Shown: piece by piece, positions 7,961-15,658 of the stretch
Position numbering within the stretch: the stretch's first letter is position 1
Layout: every line of letters begins with the position of its first letter
Source: a virus
Strand: one strand, 5' to 3'
IMG/VR virus record: IMGVR_UViG_3300010371_000807
Location: 1-21,284 of that record
Length of the DNA stretch: 21,284 nt
The notes under the pieces: generated by a model
Told to the model about the DNA's origin: nothing
What the model saw: the letters and a program-made list of their open reading frames with translations, nothing else
Database searches by the model: none
Made by a program: the position numbers and the translations under genes

Positions 7961-9427
7961 TTATTCCGCCTGTACTGTCAGGAGTCGTGGGATTGTAATC
8001 ACAGCCTTTTTAGCATTGATCGCAGATGCCGCCGTCCCTGAGAGAGCGACTTTGATCATCACAGGACTCCCAGGAATGCAGTTATTCAAGCTGGTCATTG
8101 CTGTGAATTGACCACTTTTAGCCCAATTGACATTGGCACTTGCCATCGTCTGAGAAGCAAAAGCGCTCTCGGCGATGAATGCCGGGTCATCTGTAACTGA
8201 GCCATCTTGCTTACTGCAAGCGCTTGATACAGTCCAAATTACTGTACCCGTGGTGTTTGCACCACTCGCATAGAAGATAGAGATAAACGGCTGCTGTGTC
8301 GTATCCCAATCAGCCGGCAATTCAAATACAAATTGAAGAGCTGCTCCTGTGCTGGGAATTGCTTGAAGAGCCGCTCCTATGTTGTTTGTGCCAGCTCGTA
8401 GCGTGGGTGTCCATTGCCCAGATGCATAAGTTACTCCTGAGACAGCTGTTCCTCCAGGAGCTGCTGCGAAGGGGACAATCTTAGCATCTGGAAAGCTGAT
8501 GTAAGTGCAGCTCTTCGAAGTTCCCGAAGATATGCAGGTTTGTTTAGCGGCACTGGCAGCCGCAGAAGCCGTAACAAGATTAGCAGAAGCTACCCCAGAA
8601 TCTGTGAGGCTATTAGGTCCCGTAGCTTTCGGGAGATTACCATTTACCATCGTTCCATCTGACGCCGCAAGAGGTACAGAGGACCCGTTGTTCAAACACA
8701 TCTTGAACCAGTGACTAACCGAGTCAGCCCAGAGAACGTCAATGCCTAAAGCACAAGCAATACTTGAACTTGAAGCTTCTGTACCTGAGAAAGCATTCCC
8801 AGTCCCAGAAAAGCTTGAGGCAGTCATACCCCCGGAAATATTTATACTACTAGGAAGTCTCGAATTGTTGAGTGTACCGCTGCTAATGTTCGTGGCGTTG
8901 GTCGTGTCGGTTGTAGCTGAGGGAGCAAAGCTTGTCCCGTTAGTCTTTGTGCAAGTTACTACTCCAGTAGCGAAATTTATAGTACAGTCGCCTGAAGCTG
9001 TCCAACCACCCAATGCCCCAGAGTTATTATACTGACCTTGCCCTGTTAGACCACCTGCTGAAGCAGAACCGGCAGGAAATGTCCCCCAGGAGCTTCCTCC
9101 CCAGCGACAGAATACGAGTGTTGAGCCTCCTCCAACAGTACAGTCAGTACTCCCAGCGCCGTCAGTTACCACAGCGGGAGTGCCGAGTGGTTGACCGGCT
9201 GGAAGCTTCGCTACTGTCGAAATAATAACCCCGCCCGTTGGTAGGTTCTGTGGAGTTGCTTTTGCATAGTGACCCGCAATACAGGTGTAGAGAAATCCCT
9301 GATAGGAGGCGAAGGTCGTAGTGCAAACTTGCCCCGTAGGGTCAGTAGCCCAGTAGGTGATATCTCCTTGACCATGAGCGAAGGAGGTAGCGAAGAGCAG
9401 ACAGAAAAAAAGCAATGTCTTTTTCAT
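7961..9427 (-). CDS. Exported tail-fibre-like protein
   Basis: This 488-residue protein has a Sec signal peptide (MKKTLLFFCLLFATSFAHG). Next come a chitin-binding-like or carbohydrate-binding-like opening (YWATDPTGQVCTTTFASYQG) and a Gly/Ser/Thr/Asn-rich shaft with fibre-type runs such as NATNISSGTLNNSRLPSS. The last ~170 residues (from YISFPDAKIVPFAAAPGG) form a compact beta domain with paired cysteines, likely the receptor-binding head. The start has AGGGG upstream and lies ten bases after the preceding fibre gene. Composition, size and location fit a tail fibre. The signal peptide does not fit assembly in the cytoplasm. It could instead be a secreted protein carried by the phage. Confidence 0.78.
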   Translation of the reverse strand: MKKTLLFFCLLFATSFAHGQGDITYWATDPTGQVCTTTFASYQGFLYTCIAGHYAKATPQNLPTGGVIISTVAKLPAGQPLGTPAVVTDGAGSTDCTVGGGSTLVFCRWGGSSWGTFPAGSASAGGLTGQGQYNNSGALGGWTASGDCTINFATGVVTCTKTNGTSFAPSATTDTTNATNISSGTLNNSRLPSSINISGGMTASSFSGTGNAFSGTEASSSSIACALGIDVLWADSVSHWFKMCLNNGSSVPLAASDGTMVNGNLPKATGPNSLTDSGVASANLVTASAAASAAKQTCISSGTSKSCTYISFPDAKIVPFAAAPGGTAVSGVTYASGQWTPTLRAGTNNIGAALQAIPSTGAALQFVFELPADWDTTQQPFISIFYASGANTTGTVIWTVSSACSKQDGSVTDDPAFIAESAFASQTMASANVNWAKSGQFTAMTSLNNCIPGSPVMIKVALSGTAASAINAKKAVITIPRLLTVQAE

Positions 9428-9437
9428 TGATTTCCCC

Positions 9438-10268
9438 TTATTGACTCAAAACAGGTGTAACTTCGAGAAAGGTTGTCGGAGCTGGGTTAAGTCCCAATAG
9501 ACCGTTCTGTCTTGTAACAGTGGCATTGGCATTACACATCGCGTATAGAGTGAAGTTGACAACACTCCCGGCCGCATACGTGTGAGATGATATCTCAGAA
9601 GCAGCATTACCGACGTAGCCCAAGCCATTGGCATCTTGACCGCAAAAAGCGAAAGGTAGATTGTTGAGAGTATCTACTACCATCGTAGCAAGCACATTCG
9701 GCCCGATGGTTGCCCACAGACCATAGCGTATGTCCGCCCGATAGACGCCGGCAGCACTCGGGAATGTCACAGCCAGATTGATGATAGCTGCCTGAATGTT
9801 TGCCGTTAATCCTACGGGAGCCGGGAGAATCGAACGCTGAGGAACAGGTAGATTAAAAGGCTGAAGCGAACTTTGCACAAAGGCTGTAGTAGCCAGTTTA
9901 GTTGTATTATCGCCCACTGTGGGAGTCGGCGCAGTAGGCGTTCCCGTGAAATTGGGAGAAGCGAGCAAGGCAAATGGAGTCATGTCTACCTGAGTCATGA
10001 TATTTGCCAAGACCGCTTCGAGATTGGCTAGTGCCGAGGCTGGAGTAGCGCTCCCGTCATTCGGAGAATATCCCTTGTTAGCCATCATATTGGCCATGGC
10101 TGCAATCCAGATACTCCACTGATAAAAAGCCTTGTTAGCAAGAGCACTTGCGAATATGGCATTCGCTGGAGCACCGCCAGAGCGAACACTGTCCCCTGAA
10201 TATGCAGTATCCGTTTCCTGATTGAGAGCGTTTGGGTTCCACTGTAGAAAGTTTGTTGCGCCGGGCAT
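9438..10268 (-). CDS. Tail fibre protein (cytoplasmic, no signal peptide)
   Basis: This 276-residue protein lacks a signal peptide. The N-terminal ~95 residues (opening MPGATNFLQWNPNALNQ, with helices FASALANKAFYQWSIW) look like a baseplate-attachment domain. Residues about 105-130 hold the widespread fibre motif GDNTTKLATTAFVQSSL, which marks the shaft of many tail fibres. The C-terminal ~145 residues are beta-rich (YRADIRYGLWATIGPNV) and probably form the tip domain. AGGAGA lies four bases before ATG. It directly follows the DUF2612 gene, the usual place for the main receptor-binding fibre in P2-like tails (after gpI). This is the most conventional host-recognition protein in the window. 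Confidence 0.83.
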   Translation of the reverse strand: MPGATNFLQWNPNALNQETDTAYSGDSVRSGGAPANAIFASALANKAFYQWSIWIAAMANMMANKGYSPNDGSATPASALANLEAVLANIMTQVDMTPFALLASPNFTGTPTAPTPTVGDNTTKLATTAFVQSSLQPFNLPVPQRSILPAPVGLTANIQAAIINLAVTFPSAAGVYRADIRYGLWATIGPNVLATMVVDTLNNLPFAFCGQDANGLGYVGNAASEISSHTYAAGSVVNFTLYAMCNANATVTRQNGLLGLNPAPTTFLEVTPVLSQ

Positions 10269-10277
10269 TGTGTCTCC

Positions 10278-10937
10278 TTAAGCGAAATGTCCAATATCAA
10301 ATCCAGCAATGAACGCATTGTTTTGATCGAAACCGAATGCTGGAAGCGTAGTACTGAAGACGTAGTTATACAGCACAGCCTCAGGCCGTGGAATGATATA
10401 ACCATTCACAATCAAATCCTCGATAATACTGCTGAATGATCCCGTCAAGAAAATGGTGGCGGTCATATTCTGATTATCTTGGAGTGCAATCGTTCCCCCC
10501 GGAAAGAGCTGTGACCATAGCGAGTAGAGACTGGGAATCTGACCATTCCATTGGTTTTGCGCGATCTTGGCCCTCAGCAGAATACGATAGGTCACGTCAT
10601 CAAGAGTTGGACTGACCCCGGCTGACGGTTGAAAACCTACTGTTCGACTCGCTCCCACAAGTAATCCGAGTACATCTAATTGAGCCCCTACAGCGATATC
10701 GAGATCAAAAGAGGAATCTACAGAGCAAAGACACTGAAAAGCATCAGCAAAGATTTGCAGTGTAGATCGTAGCCAGAGAAGGAATTGATTCGTATTCTGA
10801 TACTCACTGGTAATCAGAGAAACGTAGTAATCGACTGGGCCATTACCCCCCGTGCCGACACCATAACCCCCTTCGCCGTAGCCACCTACGCCGTAACCTC
10901 CACCCTGATTAAAAGTATTACAAGGGAACGATGACAT
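10278..10937 (-). CDS. DUF2612 baseplate protein (gpI-position tail protein)
   Basis: This 219-residue protein has its DUF2612 signature between about residues 70 and 200: SFDLDIAVGAQLDVLGLLVG, then the hallmark YRILLRAKIAQNQWNGQIPS followed by LYSLW. Members follow baseplate wedge gpJ in contractile phages, in the place of P2 gpI, and link the wedge to the fibres. Here it sits between the gpJ block and the conventional fibre, as expected, except that one exported fibre-like gene is inserted before it. The N-terminus carries a Gly/Tyr repeat (GGGYGVGGYGEGGYGVGTGG), probably flexible, which is not part of the domain. The ATG lies four bases after the previous stop, with only a weak ribosome site (GAGA). 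Confidence 0.88.
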   Translation of the reverse strand: MSSFPCNTFNQGGGYGVGGYGEGGYGVGTGGNGPVDYYVSLITSEYQNTNQFLLWLRSTLQIFADAFQCLCSVDSSFDLDIAVGAQLDVLGLLVGASRTVGFQPSAGVSPTLDDVTYRILLRAKIAQNQWNGQIPSLYSLWSQLFPGGTIALQDNQNMTATIFLTGSFSSIIEDLIVNGYIIPRPEAVLYNYVFSTTLPAFGFDQNNAFIAGFDIGHFA

Positions 10938-10941
10938 TTTT

Positions 10942-12324
10942 TTATCTCGTAACCTTCCAGTTGATAGTAGCAGCTGCTGGAGTTACTGATCCGGCAGTGG
11001 GATTGCAAACGAGAAAGTTTACATTCCCTGCGGTTACATAAGCGAGAACATGAAGACTACCTGTATACCCCGTTCCGGGCGCAGCATTAAAAGCCCAGTC
11101 AATTACATCTGTTGAGAGGACTCCTGTTGCTGAGGCGGTTACAACTGTTGCGCAAGAGGTTGAGGGGATAACAGTTGTGCCAAGAGCCGCTGTCCCATTA
11201 GCTATTTTGAAGGAAGCAAAATTGTTCACAAAAGCGGTGGTAGCGATCTTGGTCGAGTTGTCACTCGTTGATTGTGTCGTTCCTACGGTATTCGAAGGAA
11301 GAGCAACAGCGGTTGAACCACTGACATCGCCAACACAGAGACCAGAAGTGTTCGAAGCCCCTCGAATCTGAAATGAGCCATTCGCAAATGTCAATCCGCC
11401 ACAAGATTGTGAGTTGTCATAGATGCGAGCAATGGCCCCATTAGTACCTGCTTGAAGTATGCTAAGTGCCCAGCGGATGCCGGCATAACCGACGAATGTA
11501 TGACCTGTGAATGTGACGCTGGAATCTGTAGAGTTGTTGATGATGAATTGGGAGGTATCGAGAGAGTGAATCCCAGAAGAGGTCCAAGTATTGGCATCGG
11601 GAGCTGTAAATGTGGCTGTCGACCCCAAAGTCAGCGTATGAGTTGAAAAGTTCCAAGTGAAGTTCGAATCACCTGCCATTATTCCATTGTTATTGGCGAT
11701 GACCTGGGTGTTTACGCTCGAAGTCAAACAGGTTGCACCCGCTGAGGTTAGACAAGTAAAAAGCCCCGAGCCGGAATCTCCATACACTCGGATACTCCCT
11801 GCTGATGGGTTCCCGGGACTTGTACCGACCGGGAAGTCAAGCTTTGCAGTGCCTATGCCACTAGTTGTAAATGACACGCAAACTAGATGCCCGCTCCCAT
11901 CGGTAGTACAGAGATCGGGCGAGAGCACTGTTCCATTAGAGGCATAGTAACCCAGCTGACCTGTATTTCCCGTGTTATTACCTGACGGTGAGCAACTTGC
12001 TCCTGTTGATGTAATCCCTGACCACTGAGTGGTAGCGAGATTAAAGAAGACTCGACAGAATCCGCTTGCTGGATTTGCTGGGGCAGAGACAGCTGCAAAG
12101 TCTAAATAGTTCTGAAACATCCCGTGAGACACATTCCACGCGGGAACAACAGCACTTCCCCCGAAATAGTTATCGAGAGTCGTGAAGTTGGCATTCATAT
12201 AAGTGTCCCAATTCGTCGTACCGTGATAGGGCGTATATAGCCCGATGTTCGGAGTAGTCGGGACTGTCTGGGCGCTCACCAGAGAAGCGCAAAGTAAAGC
12301 GATGAAGATCAGAAGTTTTTTCAT
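10942..12324 (-). CDS. Exported tail-fibre-like protein
   Basis: This 460-residue protein has a Sec signal peptide (MKKLLIFIALLCASLVSAQ). An N-terminal module, PNIGLYTPYHGTTNWDTYMN followed by ANFTTLDNYF, is found in fibre-like proteins, often at the head-proximal end. A Gly/Ser/Thr-rich beta shaft follows, then the fibre motif TSDNSTKIATTAFVNNFASF (around residue 360), closely similar to the one in the 276-residue fibre downstream. The C-terminal ~90 residues are a small beta domain with paired cysteines (STSCATVV, FLVCNPT). It lies between the wedge gene and DUF2612, inside the structural block. Fibre features are clear; the signal peptide and insertion point are odd. Confidence 0.8.
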   Translation of the reverse strand: MKKLLIFIALLCASLVSAQTVPTTPNIGLYTPYHGTTNWDTYMNANFTTLDNYFGGSAVVPAWNVSHGMFQNYLDFAAVSAPANPASGFCRVFFNLATTQWSGITSTGASCSPSGNNTGNTGQLGYYASNGTVLSPDLCTTDGSGHLVCVSFTTSGIGTAKLDFPVGTSPGNPSAGSIRVYGDSGSGLFTCLTSAGATCLTSSVNTQVIANNNGIMAGDSNFTWNFSTHTLTLGSTATFTAPDANTWTSSGIHSLDTSQFIINNSTDSSVTFTGHTFVGYAGIRWALSILQAGTNGAIARIYDNSQSCGGLTFANGSFQIRGASNTSGLCVGDVSGSTAVALPSNTVGTTQSTSDNSTKIATTAFVNNFASFKIANGTAALGTTVIPSTSCATVVTASATGVLSTDVIDWAFNAAPGTGYTGSLHVLAYVTAGNVNFLVCNPTAGSVTPAAATINWKVTR

Positions 12325-12333
12325 GGTTTCCTC

Positions 12334-13521
12334 TTAGACAGAATTCACAGTAACGGTGTTCGCTTGCGCAACTTGATAAAAGTTCATGACCAAGTCAACG
12401 GAAGCAGTTGGATTAGGAGCAGTCCCGAGAAAGAGTCCTTCAATAAGCACAATTGGATTGGTGAGATCAGGGTTGACATTCATGGCAATTGCCATAAGCC
12501 CGCTAAAGCTCACAGTCTCACCGATCTGGAGATCGTTCAGGTAGTTAGTGATAGCCGTCTGAATCGCTGTGATCGTTGCAGTTGTGCCTCCTGTGAGCAG
12601 ATGAGCATTGATCGTAACGTATATTTGTTGATACGTGGGACGCGAGAATCCAACAGGGGTAACAATGCCTGTATTCGGATCGACGATATTAACTGTCGTA
12701 GCTCCAGACGTGCTGGTCGGATTCATGAATGGGCCAATCCCACGATTATCATAAATCGCCTGAGCTACTGCGGCATCTGTTCCTCCCTCAACTACAGCAG
12801 TCACCGAGTGAGGGGGATTACCGAAAGCATCTACAGCTCCAGTTGCATTTTCGAGTACTTTATAGCGAGTAACGCCGGCGGTCGCTGCAATCGCAGCAAT
12901 GGTCCCGGAAAGCAGTGTTTGAGAAGGCAGCTCAACACTCAAAGCTTGTCTCTCTCTCAATTGAGCGTCCGTTTCGATAGGTTGACCGACTACAGCAGGA
13001 TTGGGATTCGTCACAGAGGTCCAGCCAGCCACTGGGGTAGCAATAGCGTTGACTTGACCCGCTAGGGCATTGATTGCTCCCGCTGTCTCACAAGTAGCCG
13101 TGACTGTGACTGATCCCCCTGCCCCTATCGTAACAATAGCGGGCAAGTCCCATTTATTACCGTTGACATCGGTTGCTACTCCATTATTTATCACTGCTCC
13201 AGGTGTACCCGTGACTAAGAGCGAGACAATAGAGTTGGTTGCAAGCTTCCTAACCAAACCATTGATCTTCACAAGAGAGTCAAGAGCCGCTCCGATAGCA
13301 AAATTCGGAGCACGGTTTGTAACAGCCAGCTGAATGCCTTTCATGACATCGCTAGCCATGAGAGATAGTACCGATATCCATTGAAAGTCAGCCGAGTCAT
13401 TCCCAAGATAGACGGTTTGACCGTAGATAGACTTATACTGCTCGGTCAGATTATCGAGGATATCCGCGTAGCTTGGGATCGACAGACCAGCAGCCGTAAT
13501 TTGCGGAGGTACGTATGTCAT
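12334..13521 (-). CDS. Baseplate wedge protein, gpJ/gp47-like
   Basis: This 395-residue protein has the Baseplate_J layout. The opening helix (SIPSYADILDNLTEQYKSIY) leads to the wedge N-terminus with NRAPNFAIGAALDSLVKING. A beta middle domain (AVINNGVATDVNGNKWDLPA) follows, then the diagnostic QPIETDAQLRERQALSVELP. Next comes the helix-strand unit with TRYKVLENATG and HSVTAVVEGG, and a C-terminal domain (YQQIYVTINAHLLTGG). In contractile tails it pairs with the gp25-like protein and forms the wedge ring that changes shape to trigger sheath contraction. Its ATG overlaps the gp25-like stop (ATGA). Length is typical for the minimal wedge type, and nothing is missing. Confidence 0.93.
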   Translation of the reverse strand: MTYVPPQITAAGLSIPSYADILDNLTEQYKSIYGQTVYLGNDSADFQWISVLSLMASDVMKGIQLAVTNRAPNFAIGAALDSLVKINGLVRKLATNSIVSLLVTGTPGAVINNGVATDVNGNKWDLPAIVTIGAGGSVTVTATCETAGAINALAGQVNAIATPVAGWTSVTNPNPAVVGQPIETDAQLRERQALSVELPSQTLLSGTIAAIAATAGVTRYKVLENATGAVDAFGNPPHSVTAVVEGGTDAAVAQAIYDNRGIGPFMNPTSTSGATTVNIVDPNTGIVTPVGFSRPTYQQIYVTINAHLLTGGTTATITAIQTAITNYLNDLQIGETVSFSGLMAIAMNVNPDLTNPIVLIEGLFLGTAPNPTASVDLVMNFYQVAQANTVTVNSV

Positions 13522-13919
13522 TGAGGTAGCGCTCGATTCGGAGGAGTTGGTGCGTTAGTAACAGTGACAGCCCCGAACTGCGTTTGAACTGTCGCGGAGA
13601 ATGTATAAGATCGATTTGACGGGCTATAAACAGCGTTTACACTGGTGAGACCTGTGACATAGGGAGTACCCAGTATCCGAGCTTGGATTAGTAGGTTGAT
13701 ATTCTGGGCGTTATTCGCTCCTCCCGCGTATCCTGCAATTGATTGCCAGAATGGTAGACCGTCATTGGTATCAGCCCACCACTCCCCTTGAAGCAGTTGA
13801 AGCCTCTGCTTAATGATCTGGGCTACCGCATCGATATCACTGATGAAGTTGTCTTGACCATTTCCTTGAAAAGGTTCCCAAGTGACAGGGTCGAGTTTTC
13901 TTACTGTGATCGTAGGCAT
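13518..13919 (-). CDS. gp25-like baseplate protein / sheath initiator (GPW_gp25 family)
   Basis: This 133-residue protein fits the small gp25/gpW family, which links hub, wedge and the first sheath disc. Visible signatures are ISDIDAVAQIIKQRLQLLQG followed by EWWADTNDGLPFW, the usual region with a Glu/Trp motif that docks sheath, and then INLLIQARILGTPYVTGL and a strand-rich C-terminal part. ATG 13919 follows the spike stop directly (TAGATG), and the C-terminus overlaps gpJ by ATGA. The trio spike-gp25-gpJ in this order is the canonical contractile baseplate cluster. The identification rests on motif and context and is strong. Confidence 0.9.
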   Translation of the reverse strand: MPTITVRKLDPVTWEPFQGNGQDNFISDIDAVAQIIKQRLQLLQGEWWADTNDGLPFWQSIAGYAGGANNAQNINLLIQARILGTPYVTGLTSVNAVYSPSNRSYTFSATVQTQFGAVTVTNAPTPPNRALPQ

Positions 13920-14621
13920 CTATTTAACCGGGCCAGTGACCCCGCCTCCTGTTTGAACGCCGGTGTGCTGATGAGTCAAAAAATCTTTCCCTTCGATGGT
14001 CGTATGACCATTTCCGCTGACACTGACATCCTGACTGGCACTCACGACAACAGTATTCCCTTGAACATTTACCTGATTCGCTGTGACATTCACTTTCCCG
14101 CTCGGGTCAAGTTCGATGATCGTTTGCCCGTCATCAGAGCGAAGCTGCGTAGTGCTCGGAGAATAGTTTAATAGAGTACGAGTCTGAGACCACGGACCAG
14201 GAATACAGAAGCCGTCTGATAGGTCATGACGCCGTTTATCGAGTTGATTCTGTATGCCACCTGACTGCCACCATCCATCGATACACATGTCCCCAAAAAC
14301 TATGAGACACTCATCACCCTGCTGAAGTGGCATTGTAAGAGTACATTTTCCGCCTCTCGGAAATACCACGGGCACATCCACAAGAGGGGCAATAGCAATA
14401 GGCGTTCTCACGAGATTCTGTAAGATATTTTCCCTGATCGCTAATTGTACCGTCACTGTCTGCTTTACAGGATCAAAACTCTGAATGATTCCTGGGCATG
14501 AAACGCGTAACCCGCAGAGCATTTGCCACTCGAAGAATTCAAAGAGATCATTAAATTTAGAGAATCGAGTGGGTATATCAACGAAGCTAGGGAAGGGTAA
14601 AGGTAGCTGAGGAGTACTCAC
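13920..14621 (-). CDS. Membrane-piercing spike, gp138/gpV-like
   Basis: This 233-residue protein forms the central needle at the tail tip. Residues about 40-130 give the OB-fold N-terminal domain of the phi92 gp138 type (LRVSCPGIIQSFDPVKQTVT, then FPRGGKCTLTMPLQQGDECL). The C-terminal third is a repetitive beta-helix shaft (IIELDPSGKVNVTANQVNVQ, VSASQDVSVSGNGHTTIEG). It ends in the tip sequence THQHTGVQTGGGVTGPVK, whose His217-x-His219 is the motif that binds an iron ion in gpV/gp138 spikes. The order hub-spike-gp25 supports the role. The ATG overlaps the hub stop by ATGA-type coupling (4 bases). Confidence 0.92.
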   Translation of the reverse strand: MSTPQLPLPFPSFVDIPTRFSKFNDLFEFFEWQMLCGLRVSCPGIIQSFDPVKQTVTVQLAIRENILQNLVRTPIAIAPLVDVPVVFPRGGKCTLTMPLQQGDECLIVFGDMCIDGWWQSGGIQNQLDKRRHDLSDGFCIPGPWSQTRTLLNYSPSTTQLRSDDGQTIIELDPSGKVNVTANQVNVQGNTVVVSASQDVSVSGNGHTTIEGKDFLTHQHTGVQTGGGVTGPVK

Positions 14622-15658
14622 ATTCTACCTCCGCTGATGTCTGTACCGATAGCTTGAATCAAAGCGGCTTTTCCGTTGAGACTTGTAATCCCAATAACTT
14701 CCGTATACCAATCAGGGCCACGAGTGTCACCGATATAGCGTACAGCTTGAACGATATATTGCCCGTCCTGATCGAGTAGCCCAGGCAAAACACCGATCTC
14801 TTTCTTCTGCTGACGGATTATGGTGTTATCAATCTTCACTTGCATAAGCGGTTTTTTTGCTTGTATACGAGGATCAAGCAGTACTCGAAAATCTGCGCCG
14901 TATTGAGTTTGTACAGGCGTACCAACTAATCCCGTCTGAGGCGTATAGACTATTACGTCATCCTTCGAAACATCGAGATCGTTGCTGAGATCAGTAAGCT
15001 TGAACCCTTTCGAATCTAACCATCCTTGCATGTTGTTGTCAGAAGCAATCCAGTTGAAATATCTTTTAGGATTACCGAAGACCGTTTTCCCTCTCGGCAG
15101 AGGTGCAGCTTTTACAGTGGAAGAGATCGCACCATTTTGAACAGTAATCGGTCGAAAACAGTCCTTAGCCATGCGGGTAATAAGAGCTTGCTGTGAAACC
15201 GCTGCGTAAGTATTGTTAATAAAATTTCGAGTCAATTCGTCTAGCCCGATGACACAATGCAGTGTGATCTTAAAGTCCACTACATTCTCTCTGTCCCACA
15301 TAGGCTGCATTACAAAGCCATCCCAGATGACTCCGTAGTTACCATTCTGATATCCGGCCGAGAGAACAACCTCCATGCCTTGTTTGATTCCGCTTGGTCC
15401 TTGAGTGTTATTCCCGATAAGTTGTAGAGTCTTCTTCTCATCGAGGTTATAAATGGTAATGTCAGCATACCAAAAGTTCTGCCATGCCGGAGTATATACG
15501 TCAAACGTTATGCGCAGAGCTTCAGGTTCAAAGCTGCTATCCGTCACAGTAAGTACGTCCTGATTACCGGCAGCATCAGGCGGAAACTTAATAAGCAGCT
15601 GATATTTTCTCCCAAAGAGAGGAAGCTGCTTCAGCGTTGTTGTAGGAGTTAGACCCAC
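14618..15658 (-). CDS. Baseplate hub protein, gp27/gpD-like
   Basis: This 346-residue protein has the layout of the short hub of minimal contractile phages. An N-terminal beta region (RKYQLLIKFPP) leads to ITFDVYTPAWQNFWYADITI with YNLDEK, then MEVVLSAGYQNGNYGVIWDG and VDFKITLHCVIGLDELTR. The central part includes a FNWIASDNNMQGWLDSKGF segment and ADFRVLLDPRIQ, and the C-terminal part LPGLLDQDGQYIVQAVRYIG. Such hubs form a trimer on which the spike sits. I prefer GTG 15658, which overlaps the previous stop (GTGGGTCTAA) and has AGG nine bases upstream. An upstream TTG at 15679 has no ribosome site but cannot be excluded. The assignment uses context as well as sequence. Confidence 0.85.
   Translation of the reverse strand: MGLTPTTTLKQLPLFGRKYQLLIKFPPDAAGNQDVLTVTDSSFEPEALRITFDVYTPAWQNFWYADITIYNLDEKKTLQLIGNNTQGPSGIKQGMEVVLSAGYQNGNYGVIWDGFVMQPMWDRENVVDFKITLHCVIGLDELTRNFINNTYAAVSQQALITRMAKDCFRPITVQNGAISSTVKAAPLPRGKTVFGNPKRYFNWIASDNNMQGWLDSKGFKLTDLSNDLDVSKDDVIVYTPQTGLVGTPVQTQYGADFRVLLDPRIQAKKPLMQVKIDNTIIRQQKKEIGVLPGLLDQDGQYIVQAVRYIGDTRGPDWYTEVIGITSLNGKAALIQAIGTDISGGRM

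Noticed and set aside
12364-13065. A 233-codon plus-strand open frame opposite the gpJ gene
   Set aside because: It lies wholly antisense to a well-supported wedge gene, has no recognisable domain and a composition (many Arg, Ser, Cys) expected of a shadow frame. The same holds for the other plus-strand frames at 15709-16365, 13788-14171 and 5514-5858.
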